A DNA stretch of 64,000 nt, taken from the NCBI RefSeq assembly GCF_010378095.1, contig NZ_WNJL01000003.1, positions 1-64,000 of the forward strand, written 5' to 3'. The notes below the pieces were generated by a model. The model did not search any database and was not told the DNA's origin. It saw only the letters and a program-made list of their open reading frames with translations. The position numbers were made by a program, and so were the translations under genes. Source of the stretch: Acidithiobacillus ferrianus (lineage in GTDB: Bacteria > Pseudomonadota > Gammaproteobacteria > Acidithiobacillales > Acidithiobacillaceae). Within the stretch, counting starts at the first letter, position 1, and each line of letters begins with the position of its first letter. This document shows positions 26,086-34,869 of this stretch, in pieces.

Positions 26086-27033
26086 TCAGCCGAAAAGACT
26101 CTCCGCTGTCAGCCCCTCCTGCTCGATACGATGGCGCAACACCAGCAAGGCCTCCACCTGAATCTGCCGCACCCGCTCCCGGGTCACCCCCAGGCGCGCA
26201 CCGACCTCTTCCAGCGTCGCTCCATCGGTACCATCCAGCCCGAAACGCCAGAGCAGCACCAGACGGTGCTTCTCCGTCATCGCGGCCATCCACTGGTGCA
26301 TCTGTTGCGAAAGATTGCGATCGGCCAGCCCTTCCTCCACACCGATCGTCCCGGTATCGGCGATGATATCAGCGAGGGGGCGATCCGATTCCCGGCCACG
26401 CGGCATGTCGAGGCTGGTGACCCGGCCATCCATCTCCAAACAGCCGCGCACCGCGTCCACGGACCGATCCAGGGCTTCCGCAACCTCCTCCGGCGTCGGA
26501 TCCCGCTGCAGGGTCTGCCCAAGACAGCGGGCGGCGCGCAACACCGCGCTGAGTTCCTTCATGATGTGAATGGGCAGACGAATAGTGCGCGTCTGATTCA
26601 TCAGCGCCCGCTCAATATTCTGGCGGATCCACCAGGTGGCATAGGTCGAAAAGCGAAAGCCACGCTCCGGGTCGAATTTCTCCACCGCCCGGATCAACCC
26701 GAGATTACCCTCTTCGATCAGATCCAAAAGCGGCAAACCCCGGTTAATGTAACGCCGGGCCACCCGCACCACAAGGCGCAGGTTGCTCTCGATCATGGTG
26801 CAGCGGGCGTCCTGATCCCCGGCCTGCACCCGGCGTCCCAGCGTCACCTCCTGTTCCGCCGTCAACAGCGGGCTGTGACCGATCTCCTGAAGATAGCAAC
26901 GCGTGGCGTCCCAATCATGCGCCTCCCCGAAGTCCTCCACACCATCGGCATTTTCCGGGGCATCCTCATCGTGCGCCTCCAGGAAGGTGGCCGGGGCCTC
27001 CTCTTCATCGTCTCTGATCGCGTTCTTATCCAC
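26086..27033 (-). CDS. rpoS: RNA polymerase sigma factor RpoS
   Basis: General-stress/stationary-phase sigma factor (315 aa). Region 1.2 is [20 protein letters not shown], region 2 includes [20 protein letters not shown] and [20 protein letters not shown], region 3 follows, and region 4 has [19 protein letters not shown]. The GTG start at 27033 has GGAG six bases upstream and overlaps the pcm stop by eight bases; an ATG further upstream would lie deep inside pcm. The surE-pcm-rpoS order supports RpoS over other group 2 factors. nlpD, usually between pcm and rpoS in enterics, is absent. Confidence 0.9.
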   Translation of the reverse strand: MDKNAIRDDEEEAPATFLEAHDEDAPENADGVEDFGEAHDWDATRCYLQEIGHSPLLTAEQEVTLGRRVQAGDQDARCTMIESNLRLVVRVARRYINRGLPLLDLIEEGNLGLIRAVEKFDPERGFRFSTYATWWIRQNIERALMNQTRTIRLPIHIMKELSAVLRAARCLGQTLQRDPTPEEVAEALDRSVDAVRGCLEMDGRVTSLDMPRGRESDRPLADIIADTGTIGVEEGLADRNLSQQMHQWMAAMTEKHRLVLLWRFGLDGTDGATLEEVGARLGVTRERVRQIQVEALLVLRHRIEQEGLTAESLFG

Positions 27034-27688
27034 CGCATTCTCCAGAGACCACTGAAATCGTTCCCGCCAGCAACGGCACGAAAAGGCAAGGGCCCAACGG
27101 AACCACCCGCGCCTGGCTACCATCCCAATAACTGACTTGCAGATGCTGCTTTTCGCCCTCTTCCACCGGCATCACCAGACTACTCCCGGCACGCAACTGG
27201 CGATAAAGGGGTGCCAGGGCGCAGGGCACCGCGGCGGTGATGACAATCGCATCAAAGGGTGCCTTCTCCGGCCAGCCGCCACTACCATCGCCATGATGCA
27301 GATGCACTCGACGATAGCCCAGCCGCGTCAAAAGCGCCCTCGCCGTCTCTTGAAGCGCGCCAATGCGCTCCATGCTGAAGACTTCGGCTCCAAGCTCCGC
27401 CAGTACCGCCGTCTGGTAGGCGGAACCGGTGCCGATCTCCAGCACCCGCTGCGGCACCTCCCGGTCTTGCAGGATCGCTTCCATCATCCGCGCCACACTC
27501 CAGGGCTGAGAGATGGTCTGGCCGTAGCCGATGGGCAGGGACACCGGCTCATAGGCCCGCCCCGCCAATGCCTGAGCCACAAAATGATGGCGCGGAACCC
27601 GGTTCATGGCATCGAGAACCCGCTCGTCGCGGATACCCTCCGCGCGCAGACGCGCCACCATGCGCCCCCGCGTACGCGGGGAAATCAT
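27026..27688 (-). CDS. pcm: Protein-L-isoaspartate O-methyltransferase
   Basis: Repairs isoaspartyl damage in aged proteins using SAM. Key blocks are [36 protein letters not shown], and the SAM-binding loop [19 protein letters not shown]. Met at 27688 has GAGG five bases upstream and matches the usual N-terminus; an earlier ATG at 27727 would overlap surE by 25 bases. The length from 27688 is 220 aa. It is co-oriented with surE and rpoS. Confidence 0.93.
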   Translation of the reverse strand: MISPRTRGRMVARLRAEGIRDERVLDAMNRVPRHHFVAQALAGRAYEPVSLPIGYGQTISQPWSVARMMEAILQDREVPQRVLEIGTGSAYQTAVLAELGAEVFSMERIGALQETARALLTRLGYRRVHLHHGDGSGGWPEKAPFDAIVITAAVPCALAPLYRQLRAGSSLVMPVEEGEKQHLQVSYWDGSQARVVPLGPCLFVPLLAGTISVVSGECGG

Positions 27689-27702
27689 CCCGACCTCGGG
27701 GC

Positions 27703-28461
27703 TCAGGACTGGCAATCGCGCAGCCATTGGCTCAAATTATCCAGAAAATTATAGCGGGTCATATCCAGATCCAACGGCGTGATGGAGACGTAACCGCGGC
27801 GCACGGCATCAAAGTCGGTGCCGGGTCCGGCATCCGCCTCCCGCCCGGAAGGGCCGATCCAGTAGACGGGGTCACCACGCGGATCAGCCGCCGGAATCAC
27901 CATGTCGCTCTTGTGACGGCGGCCCAAACGGGTGACTTCAAACCCGCGAATGGCCTCATGGGGCACGTCGGGCACATTCACGTTGAGGATGGTGTTCGCG
28001 GGCAAGGCATGGCTCAGCACTCCGGTCACCAGCTTGGCCGCCACCCTCGCCGCCGTCGTGAAATGCGTGCAATCCCTCCCGGCCAAAGAAATCGCCATGG
28101 CAGGCAATCCCAGAAAACGCCCTTCCATGGCCGCCGCGACCGTGCCGGAATAGAGCACATCGTCCCCCATGTTGGCTCCCCGATTGATGCCGGAGATCAC
28201 CATATCGGGCGTCTCCGCAAAGATTCCGGTGACCGCGAGATGGACGCAGTCCGTGGGGGTGCCGCCCACCAGATAGTGAAACCCATTGAGTCCCGTACGT
28301 ATCCGCAATGGCCGGTCCAGCGTGAGGGAATTGCTCGCCCCACTGCGATCCTGCTCCGGTGCCAGCACCTCCACATCGCCCAGAGGTCTTATCGCTTCGG
28401 CGAGTGCCCCCAGCCCCGGCGCCAGATAACCGTCGTCGTTACTGAGCAAGAAGCGCGGCAT
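27703..28461 (-). CDS. surE: 5'/3'-nucleotidase SurE
   Basis: Stationary-phase survival nucleotidase that acts on 5' and 3' nucleotides and polyphosphate. The metal-binding N-terminus is [18 protein letters not shown], with the Asp-Asp pair at residues 8-9. The second metal motif is [20 protein letters not shown] near residue 90. Also typical are [11 protein letters not shown] and LNVNVPD. The length of 252 aa is normal. It is the first gene of the surE-pcm-rpoS unit. Confidence 0.94.
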   Translation of the reverse strand: MPRFLLSNDDGYLAPGLGALAEAIRPLGDVEVLAPEQDRSGASNSLTLDRPLRIRTGLNGFHYLVGGTPTDCVHLAVTGIFAETPDMVISGINRGANMGDDVLYSGTVAAAMEGRFLGLPAMAISLAGRDCTHFTTAARVAAKLVTGVLSHALPANTILNVNVPDVPHEAIRGFEVTRLGRRHKSDMVIPAADPRGDPVYWIGPSGREADAGPGTDFDAVRRGYVSITPLDLDMTRYNFLDNLSQWLRDCQS

Positions 28462-28473
28462 TGGGTCTCCAGA

Positions 28474-28509
28474 GGCTTACTGTGGCTATCTGATGGCCTA
28501 TGGTAAGCC
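28474..28509. repeat. Hairpin upstream of surE
   Basis: Inverted repeat with 7-bp arms (GGCTTAC at 28474-28480 and GTAAGCC at 28503-28509) around 22 bases. It lies 12-48 bases upstream of the surE start and could be in its leader. There is no further evidence of function. Confidence 0.35.
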
Positions 28510-28514
28510 ACGAA

Positions 28515-28540
28515 GCGCCCTCCGGTCTATCTCGGGGCGC
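28515..28540 (-). terminator. GC-rich hairpin after the DUF4124 gene, possible terminator
   Basis: GCGCCC at 28515-28520 pairs with GGGCGC at 28535-28540, with partial pairing inside. It lies just after the stop of the gene ending at 28558. The hairpin has no U-run, so intrinsic termination is uncertain. Confidence 0.35.
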
Positions 28541-28557
28541 AACACACCCCATACGCA

Positions 28558-29124
28558 CTAATGCGCCGCAACCCCTGACTGCGTCGATACCGGGCCTTCG
28601 TTCTGCACTTGCTGAATCTGCCGCTCTAGCAGCAACACCCGCAGTTGTGCGGCATCCATCGTCTGCTTCAGTCCGTTCACCCGGGCCAGATAGCGGGCAT
28701 AATTACGCTCGTTGCCGGTACGTATGGCTTTGCCCTGCTCGTAATTCCGGGTTGCTCGGATCAGCGCCAGCCGCGCCAGGGCCAGTTCCGCCTGCATACG
28801 CTTCAAGGCCGGATTCACGGCGGGGCGGGCGGGCGGAGGTCCGACCCGTCGCTCCGGCGGCGAAGCGGCGCCCTCACCCGCGGCGGGGACCGGCGCGCTG
28901 ACCGAACTCTGCGGCGCCCCGGAGATCTGCTCGACGCCTTTGGCGCCTGCGGGCGGGGTTTCGCCATAGCTCACGACTCCACTGCCACTCACCCAACGAT
29001 AAATAGTGCCTGCATCCGAGATACCGACCAGAAAAGCCGACAGGGAGACACAGATTCCCGCCGCCGCCAGCGCACCTTTCAATACCCCTTTACCAGGCAT
29101 AAGGGGAGGGGTTCCATACTTCAT
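28558..29124 (-). CDS. DUF4124-domain protein with coiled C-terminus, envelope-anchored or secreted
   Basis: A 188-aa protein from the ATG at 29124. It starts with a signal or anchor helix (VLKGALAAAGICVSLSAFLV near residues 14-35), followed by TIYRWVSGSGVVSYGETPP, the short DUF4124 motif found in many proteobacterial periplasmic proteins. Then comes a proline/alanine-rich linker and a helical, probably coiled-coil tail (MQAELALARLALIRATRNYE through RVLLLERQIQQVQNE). AGGAG lies ten bases upstream of the start. The function is unknown. It lies downstream of glnA but has its own candidate promoter. Confidence 0.7.
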   Translation of the reverse strand: MKYGTPPLMPGKGVLKGALAAAGICVSLSAFLVGISDAGTIYRWVSGSGVVSYGETPPAGAKGVEQISGAPQSSVSAPVPAAGEGAASPPERRVGPPPARPAVNPALKRMQAELALARLALIRATRNYEQGKAIRTGNERNYARYLARVNGLKQTMDAAQLRVLLLERQIQQVQNEGPVSTQSGVAAH

Positions 29125-29160
29125 CGGTCTATGTCTCCTGACCAGCGGGGGGTACTTCCC

Positions 29161-29189
29161 TATATGGTTGCCAATTCCCGGGTTGTCAA
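29161..29189 (-). promoter_or_regulatory. Candidate sigma-70 promoter for the DUF4124 gene
   Basis: On the minus strand TTGACA (29189-29184) is followed after 17 bases by CATATA (29166-29161). The start codon lies at 29124. The consensus -35 and ideal spacing make it a good candidate. Confidence 0.5.
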
Positions 29190-29193
29190 GGCG

Positions 29194-29240
29194 GCCCATC
29201 TCATCAACCCCGCGCCTGGCATGGGGCTGATGAGATGGGC
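29194..29240. repeat. Perfect 13-bp inverted repeat with inner GC pairing
   Basis: GCCCATCTCATCA (29194-29206) and TGATGAGATGGGC (29228-29240) are perfect reverse complements. Inside, CCCC (29208-29211) can pair with GGGG (29223-29226). The structure sits between the glnA terminator and the promoter of the next gene. Confidence 0.75.
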
Positions 29241-29244
29241 GAAA

Positions 29245-29263
29245 GCCCGCCGTTGCGGCGGGC
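29245..29263 (-). terminator. Rho-independent terminator of glnA
   Basis: GCCCGCCG and CGGCGGGC form an 8-bp GC-only stem with a 3-base loop, and on the minus strand TTT follows. It starts about a dozen bases after the glnA stop. Confidence 0.75.
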
Positions 29264-29274
29264 CGTCTCCTCGC

Positions 29275-30690
29275 TCAGAGGCTATAGTACATTTGAAACT
29301 CCACCGGATGGGTGGTCACCCGCAGGGTCTGCACCTCTGCCCATTTCAAATCCAGATAGCCTTCCAGCCAACTCTCGGAGAACACACCCCCCTTCATCAG
29401 GAATTCATGATCGGCTTCCAGGGCATGCAGGGCCTCTTCCAGAGATACGGCGACGCCGGGAATGTTGGTCTGCTCCTCCGCGGGCAGATCATAAAGATTC
29501 TTGTCCATGGCGTCTCCGGGGTGGATTTTGTTCTGGATACCGTCCAGACCCGCCATCAGCATGGCAGAGAACGCCAGGTAGGGATTGGCGGTGGAATCCG
29601 GAAAACGCACCTCGATGCGCCGGGCTTTGGGACTGCTGACAAAAGGAATGCGGATGGACGCCGAACGGTTTTTGGCGGAGTAGGCCAGCAACACCGGCGC
29701 CTCGAAATGCGGCACCAGACGCTTGTAACTGTTGGTGCTGGGGTTGGTCAGCGCGTTAATCGCCTTGGCATGCTTGATGATACCGCCGATGTAATACAGC
29801 GCGACCTCCGACAGACCACCATACAGCTCGCCCGCGAAGATATTCTTGCCATCCTTGCTGAGAGACTGGTGGACGTGCATGCCATTGCCATTGTCGCCAA
29901 CGATGGGCTTGGGCATGAAAGTGGCCGTCTGCCCGTAGGCCGACGCCACGTTATGGACGACATACTTGAGGATCTGCACTTCATCGGCCTTGCGGGTCAA
30001 TGTATTGAAGCCGACACCGATTTCGTGCTGCCCGGCCGTGGCCACCTCATGATGATGCACTTCCACCTTCAACCCCATCTCTTCCATCGCCAAACACATG
30101 GCCGAACGCAGATCTTGCGCCGAATCGACGGGGGGGACCGGGAAATAACCGCCCTTGACGCCGGGACGATGCCCCATATTGCCGGATTCATATTCCTTGC
30201 CGGAGTTCCAGGCGGCCTCTTCAGCATCCACCTTGTAGGCGCAGCCGCTCATGTCGATGTTCCAGGTGACGGAATCAAAGACGAAGAACTCGTTTTCGGG
30301 ACCGAAGAAGGAGGCATCGGCGATGCCGGTACTTTTCAGATAGGCTTCGGCGCGTTTGGCCACGGAGCGGGGATCGCGCTCATAGCCTTGGCCGGTGGCG
30401 GGCTCAATGACATCGCAGCGGATGATGAGGGTCGTTTCATCGGTGAATGGGTCAAGCACGGCGGAGTCAGGATCCGGCAAAAGAATCATGTCGGATTCGT
30501 TGATGCCTTTCCAACCGGCGATGGAAGAACCATCGAAGGCCTTGCCATCAACGAAGGTGTCTTCTTCGATAGTACGGCCGGGGACAGAGACATGTTGTTC
30601 TTTACCCTTGGTGTCCGTAAAGCGGAAATCGATGAACTTTATGTCTTTTTCCTGAATCAATTTAACCACATCACTGGGGCTGTAACCCAT
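29275..30690 (-). CDS. glnA: Glutamine synthetase type I
   Basis: Dodecameric glutamine synthetase (471 aa) assimilating ammonia into glutamine. Visible are [16 protein letters not shown] near the N-terminus, the Asp-50 loop region [17 protein letters not shown], the metal/ATP site [12 protein letters not shown], and the adenylylation loop ending NLYDLPAEE, where the tyrosine is the usual AMPylation target. The ATG at 30690 has GGAGG eight bases upstream. Upstream lie a sigma-54 promoter candidate and three NtrC-like sites, so nitrogen-limitation control is expected. Confidence 0.96.
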   Translation of the reverse strand: MGYSPSDVVKLIQEKDIKFIDFRFTDTKGKEQHVSVPGRTIEEDTFVDGKAFDGSSIAGWKGINESDMILLPDPDSAVLDPFTDETTLIIRCDVIEPATGQGYERDPRSVAKRAEAYLKSTGIADASFFGPENEFFVFDSVTWNIDMSGCAYKVDAEEAAWNSGKEYESGNMGHRPGVKGGYFPVPPVDSAQDLRSAMCLAMEEMGLKVEVHHHEVATAGQHEIGVGFNTLTRKADEVQILKYVVHNVASAYGQTATFMPKPIVGDNGNGMHVHQSLSKDGKNIFAGELYGGLSEVALYYIGGIIKHAKAINALTNPSTNSYKRLVPHFEAPVLLAYSAKNRSASIRIPFVSSPKARRIEVRFPDSTANPYLAFSAMLMAGLDGIQNKIHPGDAMDKNLYDLPAEEQTNIPGVAVSLEEALHALEADHEFLMKGGVFSESWLEGYLDLKWAEVQTLRVTTHPVEFQMYYSL

Positions 30691-30740
30691 CTGCTTCTCC
30701 TCCAATCAAGAAATATCTACGACCCGAAACAAACCTGCTT

Positions 30741-30756
30741 AACAAAATTCATACCA
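30741..30756 (-). promoter_or_regulatory. Candidate sigma-54 promoter of glnA
   Basis: The minus strand reads TGGTATGAATTTTGTT, which fits TGGCACG-N4-TTGCW with three C-to-T changes and the required 10-base gap between GG and the -12 dinucleotide (GT instead of GC). It lies about 50 bases upstream of the glnA start. The adjacent NtrC-like sites strengthen the call. Confidence 0.6.
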
Positions 30757-30793
30757 GATAAAAACGGGCTCAGGGATGAATCGCGCACAGCGG

Positions 30794-30851
30794 TTGCACC
30801 AATAAGGTGCCCCATTATGGGGCAGCCTCAAAAAATGCACCATTATGGGGC
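30794..30851 (-). promoter_or_regulatory. Cluster of three NtrC-binding-like palindromes
   Basis: Three sites fit TGCACC-N5-GGTGCA: 30794-30810 (TGCACC-AATAA-GGTGCC), 30807-30823 (TGCCCC-ATTAT-GGGGCA, a perfect palindrome) and 30835-30851 (TGCACC-ATTAT-GGGGCA). The last two are spaced 28 bases centre to centre. They lie roughly 40-110 bases upstream of the sigma-54 element, the normal enhancer position. The outermost site overlaps the 3' end of the CDF transporter gene. Confidence 0.7.
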
Positions 30852-32018
30852 AAGCGACGATACGGCCTGGGCGTCGGTCAAACACCAGACCACATCCACC
30901 TTCTGCAAACCCGGCACACGCCCTTGCAGGGCCTCCCGGATCCGCGTTTCCGTTTCCCGCAGGCTAGCGAATGTTGTGGATGACGGCAAGGCATAACGCA
31001 GGCAGATGATCACCCCGCCCTTGAGATAGTGCAGAGTCATTTGCTCCGCCGCGGGCAGCCCCTCCACCTGCAACCGCTGACGCACCGCCGCTTCGATATC
31101 GCTGCGCGGCGGCATGAGGACACCCCCTTCCTCGTCATCTTCACTGTCGATGTGGATGGTGGCATCAGCCAGATCATCCACCTGCCGCAACAATGCCATC
31201 CGCACCCGCTCGGCAATTTGATGCCCTTCGGAGACACTCAGGGTCGGTATCACCTGCAAATGCACTTCCGCCAGGGCCTGATGCCCAATCTTGCGCGTCT
31301 TCAGCATATGTAAGTCGCGCACCCCCTCACAACCGAGAATCACTTCGCGGATATGAGCCAGCGCCTCGTCATTGAGGCCACGATCCGCCAGTTCCTGCAC
31401 CGCCTCCCAGCCCGTGACCAAGCCGATCCGCAACACCATGAGGGCGACGATGAGGGCGACGACCGAGTCCAAATACGGCGCGCCCAACAAACTGCCCCCA
31501 ATACCGATAAACACGATGACACTGGAAATAGCATCGCTACGGTGATCCCAGGCATTCGCACGCAGCGCCGCGGAACGGGTTCGCCGGGCAACCCGGATGG
31601 TGACCTGATAAAGCGTTTCTTTGGCGATAATGGCAAAAACGGCGATGTAGAGGGTCCAGATGGCCGGCATCCCGTAATGGCCGATGATGAGCCGCTGAAC
31701 CGCCTCATAGCCGATCGCGGCCCCATTGACGGCCAGCAGGGTGCCCGTCGCCAGCGCCGCCAGCGTCTCAAAACGCTCATGACCGTAGGGATGTTCCTGG
31801 TCCGGCGGCTGACTGCTAAAGCGCATGGCAAGGACCAGTCCGAGATCGGAAAGCAGGTCGGAAAGAGAGTGGACGGCGTCAGCCACCAATGCGCTGGAAT
31901 GACCCAGGACACCGCCCGCCAGCTTGACGAAAAAAAGCACCACATTGGTGCCCGCCCCCATCAGGGTCACCCGCATATTCTGCTTGCCGCGCTCTACACG
32001 ACTAATGGTTCCTGTCAC
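30843..32018 (-). CDS. Cation diffusion facilitator family transporter
   Basis: A 391-aa CDF antiporter expected to export divalent metals (zinc, iron, cobalt or manganese) in exchange for protons. The metal site is in VADAVHSLSDLLSDLG (helix 2, HxxxD) and in HPYGHERFETLAALATG. A second DxxxD-type pair is in RANAWDHRSDAISSVI (helix 5). A cytoplasmic ferredoxin-like domain (IREVILGCEGVRDLHML) follows. The start is GTG with GAGAGG upstream. The C-terminus is longer than usual, with an extra domain near residues 295-385. The metal specificity cannot be read from sequence. Confidence 0.88.
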   Translation of the reverse strand: MTGTISRVERGKQNMRVTLMGAGTNVVLFFVKLAGGVLGHSSALVADAVHSLSDLLSDLGLVLAMRFSSQPPDQEHPYGHERFETLAALATGTLLAVNGAAIGYEAVQRLIIGHYGMPAIWTLYIAVFAIIAKETLYQVTIRVARRTRSAALRANAWDHRSDAISSVIVFIGIGGSLLGAPYLDSVVALIVALMVLRIGLVTGWEAVQELADRGLNDEALAHIREVILGCEGVRDLHMLKTRKIGHQALAEVHLQVIPTLSVSEGHQIAERVRMALLRQVDDLADATIHIDSEDDEEGGVLMPPRSDIEAAVRQRLQVEGLPAAEQMTLHYLKGGVIICLRYALPSSTTFASLRETETRIREALQGRVPGLQKVDVVWCLTDAQAVSSLAP

Positions 32019-32291
32019 TGATCGAGGCCTCTCATGGTTTGGCGGTCATCGTGTGTTCCACGCGCTTTTATGGTATCACCGAATGCCGGCCGTCGGTGAA
32101 AGTCGCCCAGCTCGGCAGGAACGCGAGCGCTTCAAGTGCTATCGTTATGGGACCTGATCGCCCGCGGCACGGCCAGTCCGGATATCTTCCAGGTCGAGAA
32201 CGTCGGTCCGGACCCTCTGGATGACCCAGCGCCGCCGGACATCTACAGCATGTAATGGATTCACGGTCAACGACAAAACGAGGTAAGCCAC

Positions 32292-32741
32292 ATGAACACG
32301 GAAAGGATTTTGCAGCAAGCGCGGGAACGCGCCAGAGCAGCCGGCAAACGCCATGCCGGGGACCTTACGCCGGAAGAAGCCCATGCGGTGTTGCGCGAGC
32401 ATCCCAAGGCCATTCTGATCGACGTGCGCTCCCAACCGGAACTGGATTTTGCGGGTTTTGTCGAAGGCTGCTGTCACGTGCCATGGCAACTCTACCCGGG
32501 CATGACCCCCAACGCGGACTTCGATGCGGATCTGCGGAAGAAAGCGCAGCCCGACAATTTACTGCTGTTGCTCTGCCGGACGGGGGGCCGCTCTCTGGCG
32601 GCCGCTGAACATCTGGCCGACCTGGGTTACCGACATTGCTACAACATTCTCGGCGGTTTTGAAGGCAAACACGATCCGTATGGCCAGCGTGGCAAGGTCG
32701 AAGGCTGGAAAGCCAGCGATTTACCCTGGAGACACAAATAA
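32292..32741 (+). CDS. Rhodanese-domain protein
   Basis: A 149-aa single-domain sulfurtransferase-like protein. It contains AILIDVRSQPELDFAGFVEG and the active-site loop CRTGGRSLAAAEHLADLG, where the Cys accepts sulfane sulfur. It ends YNILGGFEGKHDP. Before the domain is a helix of about 30 residues. The ATG has GAGG nine bases upstream. It could carry sulfane sulfur in a sulfur-oxidising cell, an inference from the likely lineage. It is convergent with the Fpg-like gene. Confidence 0.85.
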   Translation: MNTERILQQARERARAAGKRHAGDLTPEEAHAVLREHPKAILIDVRSQPELDFAGFVEGCCHVPWQLYPGMTPNADFDADLRKKAQPDNLLLLLCRTGGRSLAAAEHLADLGYRHCYNILGGFEGKHDPYGQRGKVEGWKASDLPWRHK

Positions 32742-32752
32742 TGGAGGTTTGA

Positions 32753-33556
32753 TCAAGCCTGGCAAGCCGGGCAGTACAATGCGTTTTTGCCCCCCACCGA
32801 AAGCATCTCCAACGCCCCCCCGCAACCGGGGCAGTGGCCGTCTTCCCGATGACGGGTGAGAAAGGTCTTGGGCAGGAGGTTGACTTTCGCCTGACAGCGC
32901 ACCGCCCGATCCAGCACCTTGGGTATCTGTTCGAGGAAGCGCTCCCGCTCTTCCTCGCTGAGACGGGGCGCCGTCCGGTCGGGCCGCAAACGGGCCTGAA
33001 AGAGGATTTCATCCGCCCAGAGACCACCAATGCCTGGCGCGAAGGCATCATCCAAGAGGATATTGCGCAAGGCGCTGCGGCGGCGGCTCAAGGCTTCGCG
33101 CAATACCGCAAGTCCTTCACCATGCACCATCAACGGGTCGGGACCAAGTTTGGTCAGAAAATCCACATCGCTGTGCTCATCGAGCATGCGCAAGCGGTTG
33201 GCCAACTGGGTACCTTGAAAACGCAACCGCTGCTGACCGTTGATCTGAATCACCAACGCCGCACGCGGTTCCTCCCCATCCCTCGCTTTGGCTGGACCGC
33301 GTTCGAGTTCGCCGCTGAATTCGCCGCCCAGTTGCATGGCGAGAATATCCTTGCGGTTCAATTCCAGGAAGAGGTACTGGCCATAGCGGTGCAGATCGGT
33401 GATTTCCTTGCCTTTGAGGGCGGCGTCTTCCATCCCGGCGCCATCGGTGAGCGGTTCGCCCTTAGCGTTGTGCACCTGCATCACGCCTACCCGCTTATGC
33501 AAGATGCTGCGTCGCAGCTTTTGTCTGAGCAGTTCTATTTCTGGCAACTCGGCCAT
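32753..33556 (-). CDS. Fpg/Nei-family DNA glycosylase-like protein with Ala2
   Basis: A 267-aa member of the MutM/Nei family. It begins MAELPEIELLRQKLRRSILH, whereas the family begins MPELPE with the catalytic Pro exposed after Met removal; here Pro2 is replaced by Ala while Glu3 is kept. The helix-two-turn-helix region (NILLDDAFAPGIGGLWADEI) and the C-terminal zinc finger (CPGCGG and CPACQ, about 16 residues between the pairs) are intact. It may still act through a free amino terminus, or be a DNA-binding relative. The start has GGAG in range. Confidence 0.85.
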   Translation of the reverse strand: MAELPEIELLRQKLRRSILHKRVGVMQVHNAKGEPLTDGAGMEDAALKGKEITDLHRYGQYLFLELNRKDILAMQLGGEFSGELERGPAKARDGEEPRAALVIQINGQQRLRFQGTQLANRLRMLDEHSDVDFLTKLGPDPLMVHGEGLAVLREALSRRRSALRNILLDDAFAPGIGGLWADEILFQARLRPDRTAPRLSEEERERFLEQIPKVLDRAVRCQAKVNLLPKTFLTRHREDGHCPGCGGALEMLSVGGKNALYCPACQA

Positions 33557-33685
33557 GATTTTCTCCGGAACGATGGGACACGCGTGATCTGGCGCCTAGT
33601 CTAACCTGTAGGCGCTAGCGCGCCAATGGCAACGGGATCCGCGGGGTGGAATCCCCATGGGCGGCCGACTGGAGAAACCCATACA

Positions 33686-34417
33686 TCACCCATCGCCCAC
33701 GCGCCCATAGAGCGCGCAATCAGCACCCACGGTATGCGCCCACATCTGATCTCCGATGGAGAAGTGCCACCATTCTCCAACATGCCGCGCATACCCCGCA
33801 TGGGTCATGACCAAGACCAGTAGCTCACGATTCTGATGATGGAGATACTCCGGCGTTCCCGGCAAGGCAGACGCGAAAAAATCCGGGATGGCGCGATCGG
33901 TAAAATCATCGACAGGTCCGCCCATGGATACATCCCGACCTTCTCCATCCACCAGTTTACAGTCTATGGCGGCACCCGTGCTGTGCGGTGGCGGACGGCA
34001 GGGGTCCGGGTCGGGAATTCCCCAAAAGCGATACACCTTGGGGGCGAGCAGGGCATAGATTTCAGGATCCCCGCGCTCCAGCGCATCCGGCCCGGCGCAG
34101 GACGCGAGCCGGGTGAGACAGCCCATCGCCTGCGCCTCGCGCCGGAAGGCATCCCAGACCATGAAGTGCTGAACCGCCAGAGGGCGATAGGCGTCGAACA
34201 GCGCGATACGCCATCCTGGGCGTCGGGCCGACAACAAGGATTGCGCCCGATATAAGGCGGAGAGCGCCCCGGAACGCAGCCGCCACGGCGATCCGGGATA
34301 AGGCGCCCCCATCGCGAGGTAGGGATGCGGATGCATCCGTGGGAAGGCGCTTTCGGGAATCTCCTGCAGCGGCTCACCGCAGTCCCGGATGGGTATGTTC
34401 AGATAATCGGTGCGCAT
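33686..34417 (-). CDS. D-alanyl-D-alanine dipeptidase (M15D, VanX/DdpX-like)
   Basis: A 243-aa zinc dipeptidase. The substrate-binding Arg is in LFDAYRPLAVQHFM, the zinc motif is SxHxxGxAxD as PHSTGAAIDCKL near residue 145, and the catalytic Glu and third zinc ligand are in GEWWHFSIG near residue 215. No signal peptide is visible, so it is cytoplasmic, as in VanX and DdpX. It probably recycles D-Ala-D-Ala or degrades it under starvation. No vancomycin-resistance genes are nearby. Confidence 0.88.
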   Translation of the reverse strand: MRTDYLNIPIRDCGEPLQEIPESAFPRMHPHPYLAMGAPYPGSPWRLRSGALSALYRAQSLLSARRPGWRIALFDAYRPLAVQHFMVWDAFRREAQAMGCLTRLASCAGPDALERGDPEIYALLAPKVYRFWGIPDPDPCRPPPHSTGAAIDCKLVDGEGRDVSMGGPVDDFTDRAIPDFFASALPGTPEYLHHQNRELLVLVMTHAGYARHVGEWWHFSIGDQMWAHTVGADCALYGRVGDG

Positions 34418-34573
34418 CGCCTTGTCCCGGTCGCGTTGAAAAAATAGATAATCATTTGCCTGGGGTGCAAGTCAAATGGGGGCGTTACGAATGGGGCCTG
34501 TCCGCATTAGGCGGTTAATAATGGTCCACTACAAGCCGGACAGATGCGTCCGGTGTAGCCCTCGCATAGTCAC

Positions 34574-34602
34574 TTGACAAACGTACGCGAACACGTACCA
34601 TA
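34574..34602 (+). promoter_or_regulatory. Promoter/operator of the YefM-YoeB module
   Basis: TTGACA at 34574-34579 is followed after 16 bases by TACCAT (34596-34601). Between them GTACG (34583-34587) and CGTAC (34594-34598) form an inverted repeat with a 6-base spacer, covering the core promoter. YefM-type antitoxins repress from such palindromes; repression here is inferred. Confidence 0.6.
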
Positions 34603-34626
34603 AAGGCTTCTTTGAAGGAGCACGAA

Positions 34627-34869
34627 ATGAACACGCTTACCGCCAGCGAAGCTCGCGCAAATCTGTACCGGCTCATTGATCAAACAGCAGAGTCTCATGA
34701 GCCAATCATCATTTCCGGAAAACGGAGCAGTGCCGTGCTGCTCTCCGCGGAAGATTGGAGCGCAATTCAAGAAACCTTGTACCTTCTGGCCGTGCCTGGT
34801 ATGCGCGAGTCCATCAAGGCGGGTATGGCTGAGCCCCTCCCAAAAAGCTCGAAGGAGCTTGAGTGGTGA
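34627..34869 (+). CDS. YefM/Phd-family antitoxin
   Basis: An 80-aa antitoxin, beginning MNTLTASEARANLYRLIDQT with the usual Phd/YefM N-terminus, then HEPIIISGKRSSAVLLSAED and a C-terminal toxin-binding tail ([20 protein letters not shown]). The N-terminal domain binds DNA as a dimer. The ATG at 34627 has AAGGAG eight bases upstream, which is better than the upstream in-frame alternative. It overlaps the toxin gene by four bases. Confidence 0.9.
   Translation: MNTLTASEARANLYRLIDQTAESHEPIIISGKRSSAVLLSAEDWSAIQETLYLLAVPGMRESIKAGMAEPLPKSSKELEW

Noticed and set aside
27689..27727. Longer start for pcm at 27727
   Set aside because: Overlaps surE by 25 bases and lacks a ribosome-binding site; the ATG at 27688 has GAGG at good spacing.
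30691..30705. Longer glnA start at a TTG
   Set aside because: The GGAGGAG used as Shine-Dalgarno lies inside this extension; the ATG at 30690 is the natural start.
28645..30996. A 783-codon open frame antisense to the DUF4124 gene and glnA
   Set aside because: Covers glnA and its control region in the reverse direction; no start signal or domain.
32136..32255. A 39-codon frame before the rhodanese gene, including SPDIFQVENVGPDPLDD
   Set aside because: Looks protein-like, but no start with a ribosome-binding site and no recognisable family; could be a relic, too weak to annotate.
34537..34554. CCGGAC/GTCCGG hairpin between the dipeptidase and the YefM gene
   Set aside because: Short stem with no U-run and no link to a gene end; it could be chance.
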